Of a stretch of DNA of 64,000 nt, positions 1 through 11,115 are shown piece by piece (the stretch's first letter is position 1; every line of letters starts with the position of its first letter). Made by a program: the position numbers and the translations under genes. The notes under the pieces are model-generated. The model saw nothing but the letters and a program-made list of their open reading frames with translations. It had not been told where the DNA came from and searched no databases. The DNA is from Coniferiporia sulphurascens. Lineage: Eukaryota > Basidiomycota > Agaricomycetes > Hymenochaetales > Hymenochaetaceae. The DNA lies in the NCBI GenBank assembly GCA_002794785.1, contig NBBA01000018.1, positions 620,001 through 684,000 on the forward strand, given 5' to 3'.

Positions 1-80
1 AACTCTTCCTCTACAATAGGCTTTTCCACATCTCGGAAACTTTGCGTAGGTGTGTCGCTTGCAAGCATATTCATGCCCAT
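1..80 (-). CDS. MFS transporter, N-terminal fragment (second tandem copy, runs off the window)
   Basis: Read on the minus strand, this is the first 26 or so codons of a protein starting MGMNMLASDTP and continuing out of the window at position 1. It matches the start of the MFS transporter whose ATG lies at 3756 (MDMNMLASDAP), with the same acidic FRDVEK stretch. Only the cytosolic N-terminal tail is visible and no membrane helix is included, so function is inferred from the paralog. The DNA upstream of both start codons is also similar, which shows that a larger block was duplicated. Whether the rest of this copy is intact cannot be seen. Confidence 0.65.
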   Translation of the reverse strand, partial: MGMNMLASDTPTQSFRDVEKPIVEEE

Positions 81-637
81 GAGATGGTGATGATAGAGAG
101 AGAGTCCGACGCCTATAAGTCGAACAGAAGTGAATCCCACACTATTTTTTAGGTTTGATTTCGGTAGCAAACGGTGTGTGTCAGTTAAATGTAATGAATT
201 AGTCCGGCGGCTTGCCATTCATATCAAACTTGAAGAAGCAATGGCCCCGCGGATAGCAGCAGAGCTGCAGAATGTAAAGTTCGTCAACTTACAAAAGAGA
301 ACTTCCCTAAAACGGAAGACAACTGGCGACAGGCACGACAGCCTATCGGATCAAGTTGTCCCCCTCATAGATACCATTAACCAGGGTATTGCCATCTGCC
401 GTAACTCGAATAAGCGTCCCTTTCGTAAATTCCCAAGTGCCAAGCTTATACTCACAATCAAGCTCGGTTAAAGCGATACTTTGCCCGGAGTATGGTAGAT
501 CTTAATGCGCGCTGTGTAATGCTGCTGGGGACGGTCTGGGTTTTGGTGTAAAGGGGTGGGTCACAGATGTAGGTCAGGGTGAAGGAATAGTAAGGGCGAA
601 GATGGTACCTCGAATCGTCGGATCGAAGGTCATGGTT
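81..637. repeat. Duplicated intergenic block between MFS start and TMEM70-like 3' end
   Basis: This stretch resembles 3757-4215 over most of its length, for example around the shared words for 'gaagaagcaatggccccgc' and 'taactcgaataagcgtcc'. It is the spacer between the MFS start and the TMEM70-like gene end in a tandem duplication. On the minus strand about 330-490 has an open frame, but the same frame is broken by a stop and shifts in the other copy, so no gene is called. Confidence 0.6.
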
Positions 638-770
638 TTTCCCCATGGCCTGCCCCTTCGTCCCGTCCTCGGTCTAGGACAAGCCATCTACCCAACACGT
701 TTCCCTGAGCATCTATTGTTTCCGCTATCGTTTCTTCTCAGTGCGTTGGACCCGTCTTCGGTTGACCTTG
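638..770 (-). pseudogene. Truncated duplicate of the TMEM70-like gene 3' end
   Basis: About 130 bp align with 4327-4460, the C-terminal coding part of the intact TMEM70-like gene, on the same strand. Homology stops abruptly near 770, where 3' flanking DNA of the neighbouring MFS gene begins. The fragment has no start, no presequence and no transmembrane part, so it is a dead remnant marking the duplication breakpoint. Confidence 0.65.
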
Positions 771-981
771 GCAGTATAAAAAATAAAAAATGATGGCTGC
801 AAATAGCGTTTCTTGCACACATCGGTTTAGACAAAGTCCAATGGACTTGCCAAAAATCAAAAAGAGGCATTGACTTCCAGCTATGCAGGCAGCGATAGCC
901 GGGTTTTGAACAGACACATATGTACAAAGCCATTCCTGAATGTCAGACCGTCCAGCGACAAGAAACCGGACATTGTCGACC

Positions 982-3756
982 TTAGTACAAATACCTAAAT
1001 TTCCGTTTCTTACTCATCGCTTCTTCCAAGGTTATATCTTCTAAGCGTGCGGCCTCTTCAACACCTTTGTGGCTTGCGTACTTAGACGCCCCGAGCTCGT
1101 CATTATCGAGCTGCTCGTTCTCGTGCTTCAGAATACATCGCATGACTGCGGGAAAAAGGTTGAAGATCAGCGGACTCGGACCAACGCAGTTTTCTAGACT
1201 TGTCTTCTCTGCTAAAAAAAGCTCACCATATGCAAGTAAGACGCTGAGGGCGCTTGACGCGATGCCGATTATCATTGACTGGTGGTACTGTGGGCCCCAT
1301 TTCGCCTTCCATACAAATGAGCCCATTCTATGAAAACGTTTACTGTCATTGTCGACCATACGTCCGAGCGAATTCCATTATACTGACAAGCCCCCTATGT
1401 TTCCGATACCGTTGACGAGGGCAATCGCAACAGCTCGTTTGGCTGGAGGTCGCGTTATGGTGTTAGTCACCCAAACTAGCATAAGAGCGAACCCTGCGCA
1501 TAAATATTCAACTCCCTGAAGTATCACGGGAAAAGAAAGCGCACGAACCGGCCTCTCCGCTAGCCATCAGAAATAAAGAAACATAACGTCCCCCAAGAGA
1601 GAATGTGGAGACGGAAATGATGTAGCCTACAATCATCCCGCACCAGGGTACTACGGTGTGGAAGAACCGCTCCCCGGTTCTATCTGTGTATATTGTTTCT
1701 CAACTCAGACGGGAAGTCACGATCGAGAAATGTAGACGCACCAGCATGCAACGCGTTCAAACAGCAAACCATAGCAGCCCATATCCACGGTGGGCTAGTC
1801 GATAGGTCATGTCAGGAGCATTCTCGGGCATCCGAGCTGAAGATATGACCAGGAAGCACTCACGCAGCCAGAAGCAAGCTCATGGTAGTGCTGAAACCAA
1901 GCGTGGATGTTAGACTAACAGGCACCAAATTAGTCCACTGGATACTAGGCCACGCGCGAACGGCATGCGTACGTCGGAAAGAAAGAGGTAACGCTCATGC
2001 CCAACAAGAGGGATACTGCCATTACAACAAAAATGTACACTTTGATGTCTTTCATCGCCATTTTGAGTCCCGCCCACATTCTTGATAAAATAAGATAGAA
2101 ATCGTGCAGCTCAGTAGAGCTCACGGGAGGAACGATATGTGCAGACTCACGAATCTTCCGCATGATCCTCATCCGCCTCGCCCGCATCCTCGGCGAGACG
2201 GACCTGCGCAAGGTGGCGCTCGGAGCTCGATAGCCAACGTGTGTTGGCGGGCTGCGGAAGTCCTTAGTGTAAGGCGCTAGTGTTGAGTGCACGCTACTCA
2301 CGCGGTCCGGCAGTGTCCACCTGCGAAAATAAATCAGCGCTTATGTTCTTATCCCTAATAATAATGCGTACATCGCCAGGAAACCAACACTGATGGTAAT
2401 CGCCCCCTAATGGGTTCAAGTTAGTATTCTCTTGCAAAGATCTAGGCCAAAGCCTACCTCGATGAAAAATAACCTTGCCCCGGAGTTCAGCGCTTGTGTT
2501 GAATATGACGGATCTGAATATGCTCACCATCTCCAGCCTCTGATACCTCTCTTCCCTTCCATGTTCGATAATATTCCGGCAGCCATCAACTGTGCCAGAG
2601 AGGAGTGAACACGGTGCACGAAACGGATGGATGAGGCAAAGACACTGACACTTCCGAACGCATTTGAGACCAACAATCCGGCAGTGAGAATAGCAGACCG
2701 GAAGGCCAACTCCTGGGTTTACGCTAGCCTTCAAGCTTGTAGAATTCATGATCGATAGGAAATCGTACCTTGCGGGTATACCATCGAGAAAGGAGATACA
2801 TTGCGCCAGGATAAAATGCTGCCTGCACGGATGAACGAAGGGAGGAGATCAGTCACGTTGTTTTTAACAATATGAGGATTGGTATCAAGACTTGCTTCTG
2901 GAAACCCGACGAACACCCGGCAAGCGAGAATGCCAGCGAAGTTGTGCGTAAGCTATCCAGACCGGATAGAATCAGCAAGTTTGATTTTGAAGGTGCTAAC
3001 TGGCCTCACCCCAGTCATAGCACTTGTCAGGCCCCATGCGACGACGCATAGGCCGATGTATAACGAAGGCCTAGCGTTTGCATTCATTTTAGCGAGAGAA
3101 TGTCTCGACGGACCTCCCTTACCTCGTGACGCGATTCAAAATCTAAATGCAATGCCGGCATATGAAGATCACCATCCACGAGTGAAATACATAAACTCAT
3201 GCTAACTTACCATATTTGAGGGTATTTGCACCGGACAGTAGGACACGTATAAAATAGCTATGACCGTATCATACTGTATATCTAGGAGACGTCAGAATAA
3301 AGTAAGCAAACTTTGTACGTGTCATTCGCTTTGGACATACCCGATAGTCCCAGGTCTTGTTCAAGGCCCTTTAATCTGGCTGTTGTGGTATTCGACCGCT
3401 GCAGCACAGTAAGTTGCCGCGAGGGAAAAGTTGAGCGTTTAAATTCCGCTCGTGCATTTTGCATTGCTCACATCGATGTAGTTCATGAAGTAAATGAGAA
3501 CAACCGTCGGTAGAAGCCTCATATCCAGTTTACGCAGGAGACGCCTTTCTGCGACAGCACGCTGGTCCGTCAGGACATTACTGCCCGGATTTGTCTGCAG
3601 GCCTGGTTCCGGCGCCGGGTCCACTGAGTCCTGAGAGCCATGGGAGCTGATTGGTACAATAGTATCCACGAACTCTTCCTGCGCAAGAGGCTTTTCTTTC
3701 TCCACGTCCCGGAAGCTTCGTGTGGGTGCATCGCTTGCAAGCATATTCATATCCAT
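982..3756 (-). CDS. MFS transporter, anion:cation symporter (Dal5/allantoate permease-like), possibly decaying
   Basis: A many-exon gene. Recognisable pieces in order are the N-terminal tail and first helix (RKLDMRLLPTVVLIYFMNYID), ARLKGLEQDLGLS, DIQYDTVIAILYVSYCPVQI, WGLTSAMTG, NFAGILACRVFVGFPEA, FYPGAMYLLSRWYTRK, AFRSAILTAGLLVSNAFGS, WAGLKMAMKDIKVYIF, then SFVWKAKWGPQYHQS and the C-terminus FRYLY. These match the fungal ACS family, which imports organic anions such as allantoate, nicotinate or other vitamins at the plasma membrane; the substrate cannot be told. Most junctions have usable GT-AG sites. The site after FLMAS (near 1562) reads GG instead of GT, and the junction near 2240-2345 is not clean, so the gene may be losing function or may use odd splice sites. 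It is the intact partner of the fragment at 1-80. Confidence 0.75.
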
Positions 3757-4215
3757 GGGGTGAGAACAGGGTTGGGGGGAGGGGGAAACCCGACGAATAC
3801 GAATCGAACAGGAGTGAATGTCGCACAACCGGCGCGTCCTATTCTTTAGGGAAAGATTCATCTGATTTCAGTTATAAACGGCGCCCTATGTCATTCAGGT
3901 GTAGCGCGGATGTCCAGCGACTTCCCATTAATATCGAAGAAGCAATGGCCCCGCAGATAGCAGCCGAGTTGTGGAACAAATAAGTACGTATGAAGAGCAT
4001 TCTCCTTAAATTAGAAATTGGCAGGCAATCCGGCAACAAGCATGGCGGCCTATCGGGCCAGATTAACTCCATTTTATGTATTATTAACCAAGGTATTACT
4101 ATCTGTCATAACTCGAATAAGCGTCCTTTCTCTCCGTAGATTCCCAAGTGACAAGTTTCTACTCACAATCAAGCCCGGTTAAAGCAGTACTCTGCTCTGA
4201 GTATGGTATGTCGAA
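3757..4215. other. Spacer upstream of MFS gene, other copy of the tandem duplication
   Basis: Lies between the MFS start and the TMEM70-like stop, both on the minus strand, so it must hold the MFS promoter and the 3' region of the TMEM70-like gene. It resembles 81-500. No conserved protein or RNA gene was recognised. Confidence 0.5.
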
Positions 4216-5102
4216 TTATCGGATTGATGATGGAAGCATTTCTTCGTGAACATTGAAGAACCTATGAACGGGTTTTAGAAGCGCATTAGACATACATATA
4301 ACAGGAGTTACTACCTTTGCACTTTTCCTTCCCCACGGCACACCCCCTTCGTCCCGTTCTCCGTCCAAGAGACAATCCATCGACCCATCACGTTTCCCTG
4401 AGCATCCATCGTTTCCGCGATCGTTTCTTCTGAGGGCGCATCGGACCCGTCCTCGGTCGACCGCTGCAGCACTACACTCTCCGCGAGCTCCCACTTTGCG
4501 AAAGGGCGTCTTGTTTCCACCAAGAATGACGAATCATACACAGTTGTGAAGCGTGGACGTAAAGTGAGCGTCAAGGTCTCAAGCTGGATACTTTCTATTC
4601 TTGTTTCTTCAGGTGGTATGTCTTTTTCAGTCTGAACCTTGTTCACGTCCGTCAAGGTACGTATGGTTGCAACATACGGCTGTCCACACCACCCTACGAG
4701 CCCGGTAGACACCGCGCTCGTACCCATAGCCGTCGAAGCAAGAGCTACGCGCGCCACAAAGGGCAACGTCGTGTCTATGATGAACATGAACGGTGTTAAT
4801 GCAGTAGCCAGACCCATTGACGAGAGAGAGAATATTTTCAAGGAGCGGAATGTGCGCGCCAGAGGACCATGATAGACCACCACAGAGGAAATTGGCGAGT
4901 CTGCTTTTCGTGCCGAAGTTTCTTCGGGTCTCCGCGAGGAGCCTGAAAAGAGGCGTGTCGATGAACGTGACGGACCCGACTGCGCCGCAAAACATGTAGA
5001 TAGTGAAAGCGATCTCCTTTGCAGTGAGAGTAAACCAGCGATGCCCGTGCTGGCATGCGGTGACCCCTTAAAAGCAAGACAGCGAATACTGCTGGCCAAC
5101 AT
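4216..5102 (-). CDS. TMEM70/TMEM186-family mitochondrial membrane protein
   Basis: Two exons, 5102-4315 and 4261-4216, give 277 aa. The start MLASSIRCLAF is followed by an Arg/Ser-rich, acid-poor stretch of about 60 residues that fits a mitochondrial presequence. Residues about 75-150 hold 'SSVVVYHGPLARTFRSLKIFS' and two hydrophobic segments, the pattern of the TMEM70/TMEM186 family, whose members help assemble respiratory-chain complexes in the inner membrane. The C-terminal part ends in FFNVHEEM after the short second exon. The family call rests on motif memory; the exact role in fungi is not known from the sequence. Its 3' end is duplicated at 638-770. Confidence 0.7.
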
Positions 5103-6056
5103 CCTCGGGAATTGGGAACTGGTGCACCGTCGGTACCGTCTGGTTTCCTTTTCGCCGCATTACATAATTCAAGGGTCACGCGAAAGTCGCAAACGTAAGC
5201 CAGCGCAGTGCCGATTGACGAGTCTTCGACGCGGACTCTGACAACGCGGTGACCTCCCGCCCCCCGCATCCGAGGTTGAGCCTCCATCTTGCACCGATTA
5301 TATCCCAGAATTTACCCTGAGGAGCAATTTGGGATCACTGCATTGAACACGTTCGGAATAATTGCACCGTCCTTTTTGTGGTACTAAATCGTCTCAGTGT
5401 GCAGGCTAGTACGACTTCACAGGCTGCAAGCCTTTCAGAGTACTTCAGCTCCAGACAACGGCGCAGTCGGCTATGACATTGGCGAATATCTCTGCGCGAT
5501 ATGTGCCGGAAATTTGGAACCCGTGGTCCTATTCTCAATATAAAAGCTTTCCATCTAGGATGTTGCCTGCGCCAGTTAACGAGCCCGAGACGCCTCCTTG
5601 AAATTTTCAGGATAATAACTTCTCCATTAACAACGCTGCTGGGCGGAAAGACTCCGTATTGAGTGGCAAACTAAGAAAAGAGTATCAGCCCAATATTCTC
5701 GGATCCGGCTTTTCCTCGTCTTAAAAACTTGCATCGGGTCGACCTTCGTGCGAAATTCGTCCGCCCCGCATACCATACGAAGGTACCTGTGGTACCCCAA
5801 GCGCCAATTCGCTTCTTAATTACAGCAAACATGATCCGCTTCTCGCTTGACTTTTTCGCGTCGGCATGGCCTTTCGTCTGTAAAGTCTCTCCTGCCGAGT
5901 ATCCGATAATGTGGCCTGCTTGCTCATACCGTCTGCTGGACTATATGCATCCGCTATACAAAGTCTCACTGTGTGCCTGATGTTCGAGTATAAATGCTGG
6001 AGCCCTAAGTCCACTATACACCAGCAGTCTGCAAAGAAAGCGCTCTCAAGACTAAC
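5103..6056. other. Divergent intergenic region between TMEM70-like gene and AA9 gene
   Basis: About 950 bp without a supported gene. It should contain promoters for both flanking, divergently transcribed genes. A TATA-like site for the AA9 gene is listed separately. Confidence 0.6.
5989..5995 (+). promoter_or_regulatory. TATA-like element upstream of AA9 gene
   Basis: TATAAAT lies 62 nt before the AA9 start codon, a normal spacing for a strongly regulated fungal secreted-enzyme gene. Only this one upstream TATA-like match of good quality was seen. Confidence 0.55.
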
Positions 6057-7626
6057 ATGTTGTCTCTCACCTCCCTCGCTGTTCTTTCGGTCACTGCTGT
6101 GTCGCAGGTCGCTGCCCACGGCGGTGTACTTTCGTACGCTTGGTCCGACTCGTGGTACTGGGGATGGCAGCCATACGACACGTAATTATATTTCTCTAAT
6201 CACCCGCTTCCCATGGTCTGAGTAGCTATGTGTAAAGCCCGACTGGTCAAACCACCATCCAGCGCCCCTGGAGCTCCTAGTGAGTCCCTCACGCTCGCAA
6301 TACGATTAGCTCAACGTTTCTAATGTAACTTTTTTAATCAGCAACCCGATTACCGACGCCACGGACTCGACCATTGCTTGCAACGATGATGGCACGTCGG
6401 GCGCCCTGCAGCTCACCGGTACTGTCGCCGCTGGTACCGCCATCACTGCATACTGGAACCAGGGTAATTCTTTCAAGTCAGGGACGCGGCTCCATTACTG
6501 AGTATTTGTTTTTGACATCTAGTTTGGCCCCACGCATATGGCCCAATGCTCACATACCTCGCCAACTGCGGCGGCTCTTCCTGCACTGGCGTCAACGCGG
6601 CCTCTCTCGAATGGGTTAGCATACTTTTCTTGGTTCCCGCATCAGTATTTTGAAGCAGGCCCTCTTCGTTTATGTCGATAGTTCAAAATCGACGAAGCCG
6701 GTCTTCTTTCCGGAACGGTGTACGACGGTAGCTGGGGAGCGGGCCAGATGATCGCGCAGAACAGCTCTTGGACTACGACGATCCCTAGCACAGTTCCCTC
6801 TGGCAACTACCTCATCCGCTTTGAAACTATTGCCCTGCACTCGATGCCCGCTGTACGTTGCCTGTCATCTATCATCAGGGGCTGTATCTGACTCCTCGCT
6901 TCTACCATGCAGCAATTCTACCCCGAGTAAGACAAGAACTCTAGTAACTAATCCACTCCGCACTCATTCGCTCGACAGGTGTGCTCAGATCCAGATCACC
7001 AACGGTGGAAGCCTTGCGCCCAGCGGAGACGAGCTCGTAAGTTACTCTGTCAAATACTGTGTTTATCCATGGGTATTCTAAACCAGGAATGTCAGGTCAC
7101 ATTCCCCGGAGCCTACAGCAACAACGACCCAGGCCGTGAGTACAATGCAGCTCGAAGGAAATTTATTTGCTGATAGTCCTTGTGGCATCCGACCATTACC
7201 AGTCAACATCGACATCTACTCTAACGCTGCACAGACGGAGACTACGTACGTCATCCCCGGACCGCCGCTGTACGGCTCGTCTGGAAGCACTGGCGGAGGC
7301 TCGGTACCGACGACTGTGCAGCCAGCGCCGACCAGTTCAGTCCCTGTGAGTAACAAGTCCCTGCATTCTCTTTATGTCCCCTTAAACTTTTCACTTAAAT
7401 TACCACACGACAGGCCCCGACATCATCCTCCACACCGTCGTCCACTGCCGTTCCCGGCACTGGTGCCGCGGAGTACGCACAGTGCGGTGGTATCGGATTC
7501 TCCGGAGCGACGTCATGGTACGTACCACAAAAATGTGTCACAATCTTACGCGAACTAAATTCGTTCCACAGTGCATCTCCGTTCACTTGCACCGTCGTCA
7601 ACGATTACTATTCTCAGTGCTTGTGA
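6057..7626 (+). CDS. AA9 lytic polysaccharide monooxygenase with C-terminal CBM1
   Basis: Eleven exons (6057-6181, 6238-6279, 6342-6463, 6523-6614, 6682-6852, 6913-6926, 6979-7036, 7096-7135, 7203-7345, 7414-7517, 7572-7626) join in frame to 321 aa. A 20-residue signal peptide ends before HGGVLSY, leaving the N-terminal His that forms the copper histidine brace. The second brace His is in VWPHAYGP and the axial Tyr in QFYPEC; IALHSMPA holds the second-sphere His. After the catalytic domain come a Ser/Thr/Pro linker and a CBM1 (AEYAQCGGIGFSGATSC to YYSQCL) with its conserved Cys and aromatic residues. The secreted enzyme oxidatively cleaves cellulose or related glucans. Every catalytic feature expected is present and the reading frame is intact. 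One exon is only 14 nt. Confidence 0.95.
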
Positions 7627-8117
7627 TCTGGTTAAGAGGTTGCGACTTACGCCGGTTGTCTAAAGGGTCTTTCCATCGCTTAAAGATTTGAGGCTTCATG
7701 GTTATATATACATGCTTCCGGTGTAAATTACACGTTTTCGTACACGAAGAGCAAAAATGTTTCAAGTTTCTAAGAATCGAGCGCCGAGAGGAGGGCAGGC
7801 AACTTTTCGCAATCGTTGCACGTGACATCATATTATTTCTGCGGGTCCGGGGCTTCGAATCGGATGTCCTCGCTTGCTACACAACCACGAATTGCTCTCC
7901 TTGAAAACTCGCTGAGAACACAGAGACTGGTCCTCGAATTCCGAACCTCGCGGTCGCCTCCAGTTATCATGACCGAAGAAATTATGTTTATGCTGAAGAT
8001 GCAAATGCGAGTCAACCCAATGCAGGCGAGTTAAACGCCTGACAGCGGTTTAACGAGCACGTTGCTGAACATCTTGTAAAGACCATAAAAGCTGCAAAAG
8101 GTGGTTCCTTTCTTGAC
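7627..8117. other. Intergenic, and possible 5' exon of MYND gene
   Basis: No conserved gene. The frame of the following MYND gene is open back to a stop at about 8040, and codons just before 8118 look protein-like (NEHVAEHLVKTIKAAKGG), so a short upstream coding exon may start in this stretch. Confidence 0.45.
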
Positions 8118-10116
8118 ATGCACACAATCTACGTACACGGCGTCTCGTCTATACCGCTCGCTTTGTGCTCCAACCTCCTCGACATGTACCTTTCCCATTT
8201 GCAAAAGCAAATGCTCCCATCCAGCGCCTGCGAAGACGACGTTGGAAACCAATTACTGCTTTCAAGTGGAAGTCTTATGGGATTAGCCTTTCTTCGGGAG
8301 AACTACGATGACTATTTCAACAAGCATGAAGGCGCCGCGGCAAAACTTGTCAAGTTCTGGCCCGACATTTTTCGGTGGTTACGACATCTTTTAGTTATCA
8401 GACCTCAGTGTTCTTGGGAGATGTCTTCCGCTCTTCAAACTTGCCTACGCTGTAATCTACTTGCAAATGTGATACGAGACGATTTCCGGGTCTTCAGGCT
8501 GGCTGCGCAGTTGTGGGCAAAGGACTTCGAACTTTCCTCGGATTTGCCCATTTCTGATTCATTGTCAACATTTGACTTCACACCCAGGAGACTTGACGTG
8601 ATTATGGACCTCTTTGACGGGAAAGAAGAGGCAGTTTCCCGATTGGCGCTTGAACGTCTCCAGAACATGAATGGTGGAACACCTAACGGCCATGCAATGC
8701 GTGCCGCAGTCGTACGCTCTTTGTCCACAAACCTTACTCATCCTATAACGAAGGCACTCATAGAAAGAGATGCGAATACGCTTATTGCAAGACTGCTTTT
8801 AAACGCTTCACTGATGCCAGGAGAGAACGAATCTCCGACGGACCAATTAGGCTACGAACGCACTGTACAAGAATGTATCCCTTATCTCGGGCGTCAGCTT
8901 GAAGGTCCCTACTCGCGAGCCTGTGCCTTCAGTGCTTTCAACGATCTGATTTTGACGTCTTTGTTCTGCTTGAGTACGCTCAACCACACGCTTTCAGATG
9001 AGTGTCGTGGAACTATGTGCTCGATTGTGGGAAACTTACTCCCTCGGCAACTAATCTTCATTGCAACTATTGAGACGGCTAGGATTCCTCAGATGTACGC
9101 ATTTTCCGAAAGATTTGAGGCCGACCTTCGAGAATGTACCCCCACGTTCAGAAAGAGTTGGCATAATCTCTACTTCCTGCTCCTGGAACGATCAATTCTA
9201 CTCGAGTTTCACAGGATTAAAATGATCGCAGAAGTCCTGTACTGTCATAATGTACGTCTTTAACCCGAGTTGTTTAACGCAGAAATCCTCAGCGAATGCT
9301 AATCTGTTGTCTCCACCAGCCTGAATGTGCCAAAAAAAGGCAAAAAGTCCTTTTTAAAAAATGCTCAGGATGTCAAATGGCGTTATATTGCTCAACAGAT
9401 TGTCAAGTCACTGCATGGGAACGGTTTGGACACAGAGGTACTTGCAGAAAAATTGCCAAAGGAGGTATGTGGATTTTCTTAATACTTATTGATTGGGTTC
9501 GCGCCCGTCATTGCCATGTTGAATCGTTTTTGCAGCAGCCCCAGTTCTGAACTCCAGAGAACGCCACTTAATTACCCATATTGCCTATACGGACGTCAAT
9601 CGCCACATCAACGCCATTAACGCTCTTGCCAGGCGGAAGTTTCCTCCTATTTCACTGCCACTCCTGGGGATTTCCATCAATTACTCCCTTCACGAAACTC
9701 ACCCGCAAATAGACATATTCGAGCTTGAAGGAATACAATCCGGCTCCTTGCCCTATGCCATGCATATTGCTCATATCGTCAGAGAGAGGGCGAAAGGGGG
9801 AGATGAACATGTGCGAATGGTGAAGATAATACACGCAGGTTACGATGAGCTCCGTGCAGGAGAACTTTACGTCGTCGCCCACTTCCCTGACCAAAAATCC
9901 GAACTTCCCCCTGCCCTAAGGCGTTTACCGTGCGTTGGTCCCGACGGGGAACCTATGAAAGCGTCCTTCGACACTGTCGATGCTATTATTAACAAGATTC
10001 AAGATTCAGAGCCCCATCCGAGTTCAAACGAACTATGGACTCAGCGCGTAGTTTCTAATCTAGAGGATGAAATCAAGGAGTATCGTGCGGGACTATCTAG
10101 GGACCTTGCAAGTTGA
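8118..10116 (+). CDS. MYND-type zinc finger protein
   Basis: Exons 8118-9251, 9320-9464 and 9539-10116 join in frame to 618 aa if the ATG at 8118 is used. Coding potential continues upstream to about 8040, so the start may lie in an earlier exon. Residues 1-375 are mostly helical with no recognised domain. The MYND finger follows (YCHN, PEC, CSGCQMALYCSTDCQ, and H with C in GHRGTC), with the full set of Cys/His zinc ligands split by the first intron. The C-terminal 190 residues are unassigned. Agaricomycetes have large families of MYND proteins of this form with unknown partners; MYND domains usually bind proline-rich peptides. Confidence 0.85.
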
Positions 10117-11115
10117 AAACCACTGGCGCACCTCCTTTCAAACTCCGTATTTTATGCTTCTTCAAGTCTACTTTGCACCGGGCATTTCTTCGGGCCCTTC
10201 AAGCGTTCCTATACAGACTTACTGGCTCTATTCGTCTCTCCGACTTAACTTGTCACGATTTGCACTAATGACCAAACTCTCTAAACCATCGCCTCAATGC
10301 CCATAGCTGTTCTTATCGCATGTCTTCGCTTTCTACGCTACTGCTCCAAACTGCCTTCCCAGAGTTGATCGTCTACTTATCATGCTGACTCAAGTTTTCT
10401 TACAGAAGAATGCGGACTAAATTGAATGACGTCTTTTAATTACAAGTATACAAATGTGTGCTAGCACGCGAGTGATTCTATTTTGATACGTGAAGAAATA
10501 CATATACGAGTTGAAGAGAACTAACTATGTGATGATGAAAAGGCTGCGAAATGTCGAAGGCCCTCGGAGAACAAGTGAGCCAGGTAAACGACAGCCCGAC
10601 AATTAACGGTTGCGTGTACTATAAGGAGACAACAGTGGTCAAGGACGTAGAGTAGAGAAGTATGAGAGCAAACTGCGGCATCTAGCAGAACAGTGAGGAT
10701 TATATTGATCGCGTACTTGTACCAAGTCGTAACGACGTCAATTATTGACAAGGGCTATTGATGCTCGAGGAGTCTTATGGGCAAGCAAGGTGGCAGTAAA
10801 CGGGGTCGCAGACATTTGCATGGAAGACAGTTGGGGGACGAGAACTCTGTCCACGGAGTTTCTATTGATTTCGGGCCGTTATTGAAGTGATCGACCTTTT
10901 ACAGAGACAAAACAACAGAGTTCCGTCAGTAATACTGAACCCGGTGACCAAGTAATGGTGTTTCGGAAGCTGAAGTTCCAGAATGCCAAGTCTCCGACAG
11001 AACATAACAACATGACCAGAAACTGAACGACGCAGACAGGAGACATATCAAGATGGAATAGACAATAGCAGAGACTCGAGCACAGAAATCAATTTGCTTC
11101 AAAACGATAGTAACT
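10117..11115. other. Convergent intergenic region
   Basis: About 1 kb between the 3' ends of two convergent genes. It is expected to hold both 3' untranslated regions. No protein or RNA gene was recognised. Confidence 0.6.

Noticed and set aside
330..490. Minus-strand protein-like stretch (LDCEYKLGTWEF)
   Set aside because: The matching copy at 4030-4200 has a stop and shifts in the same frame, so coding constraint is unlikely.
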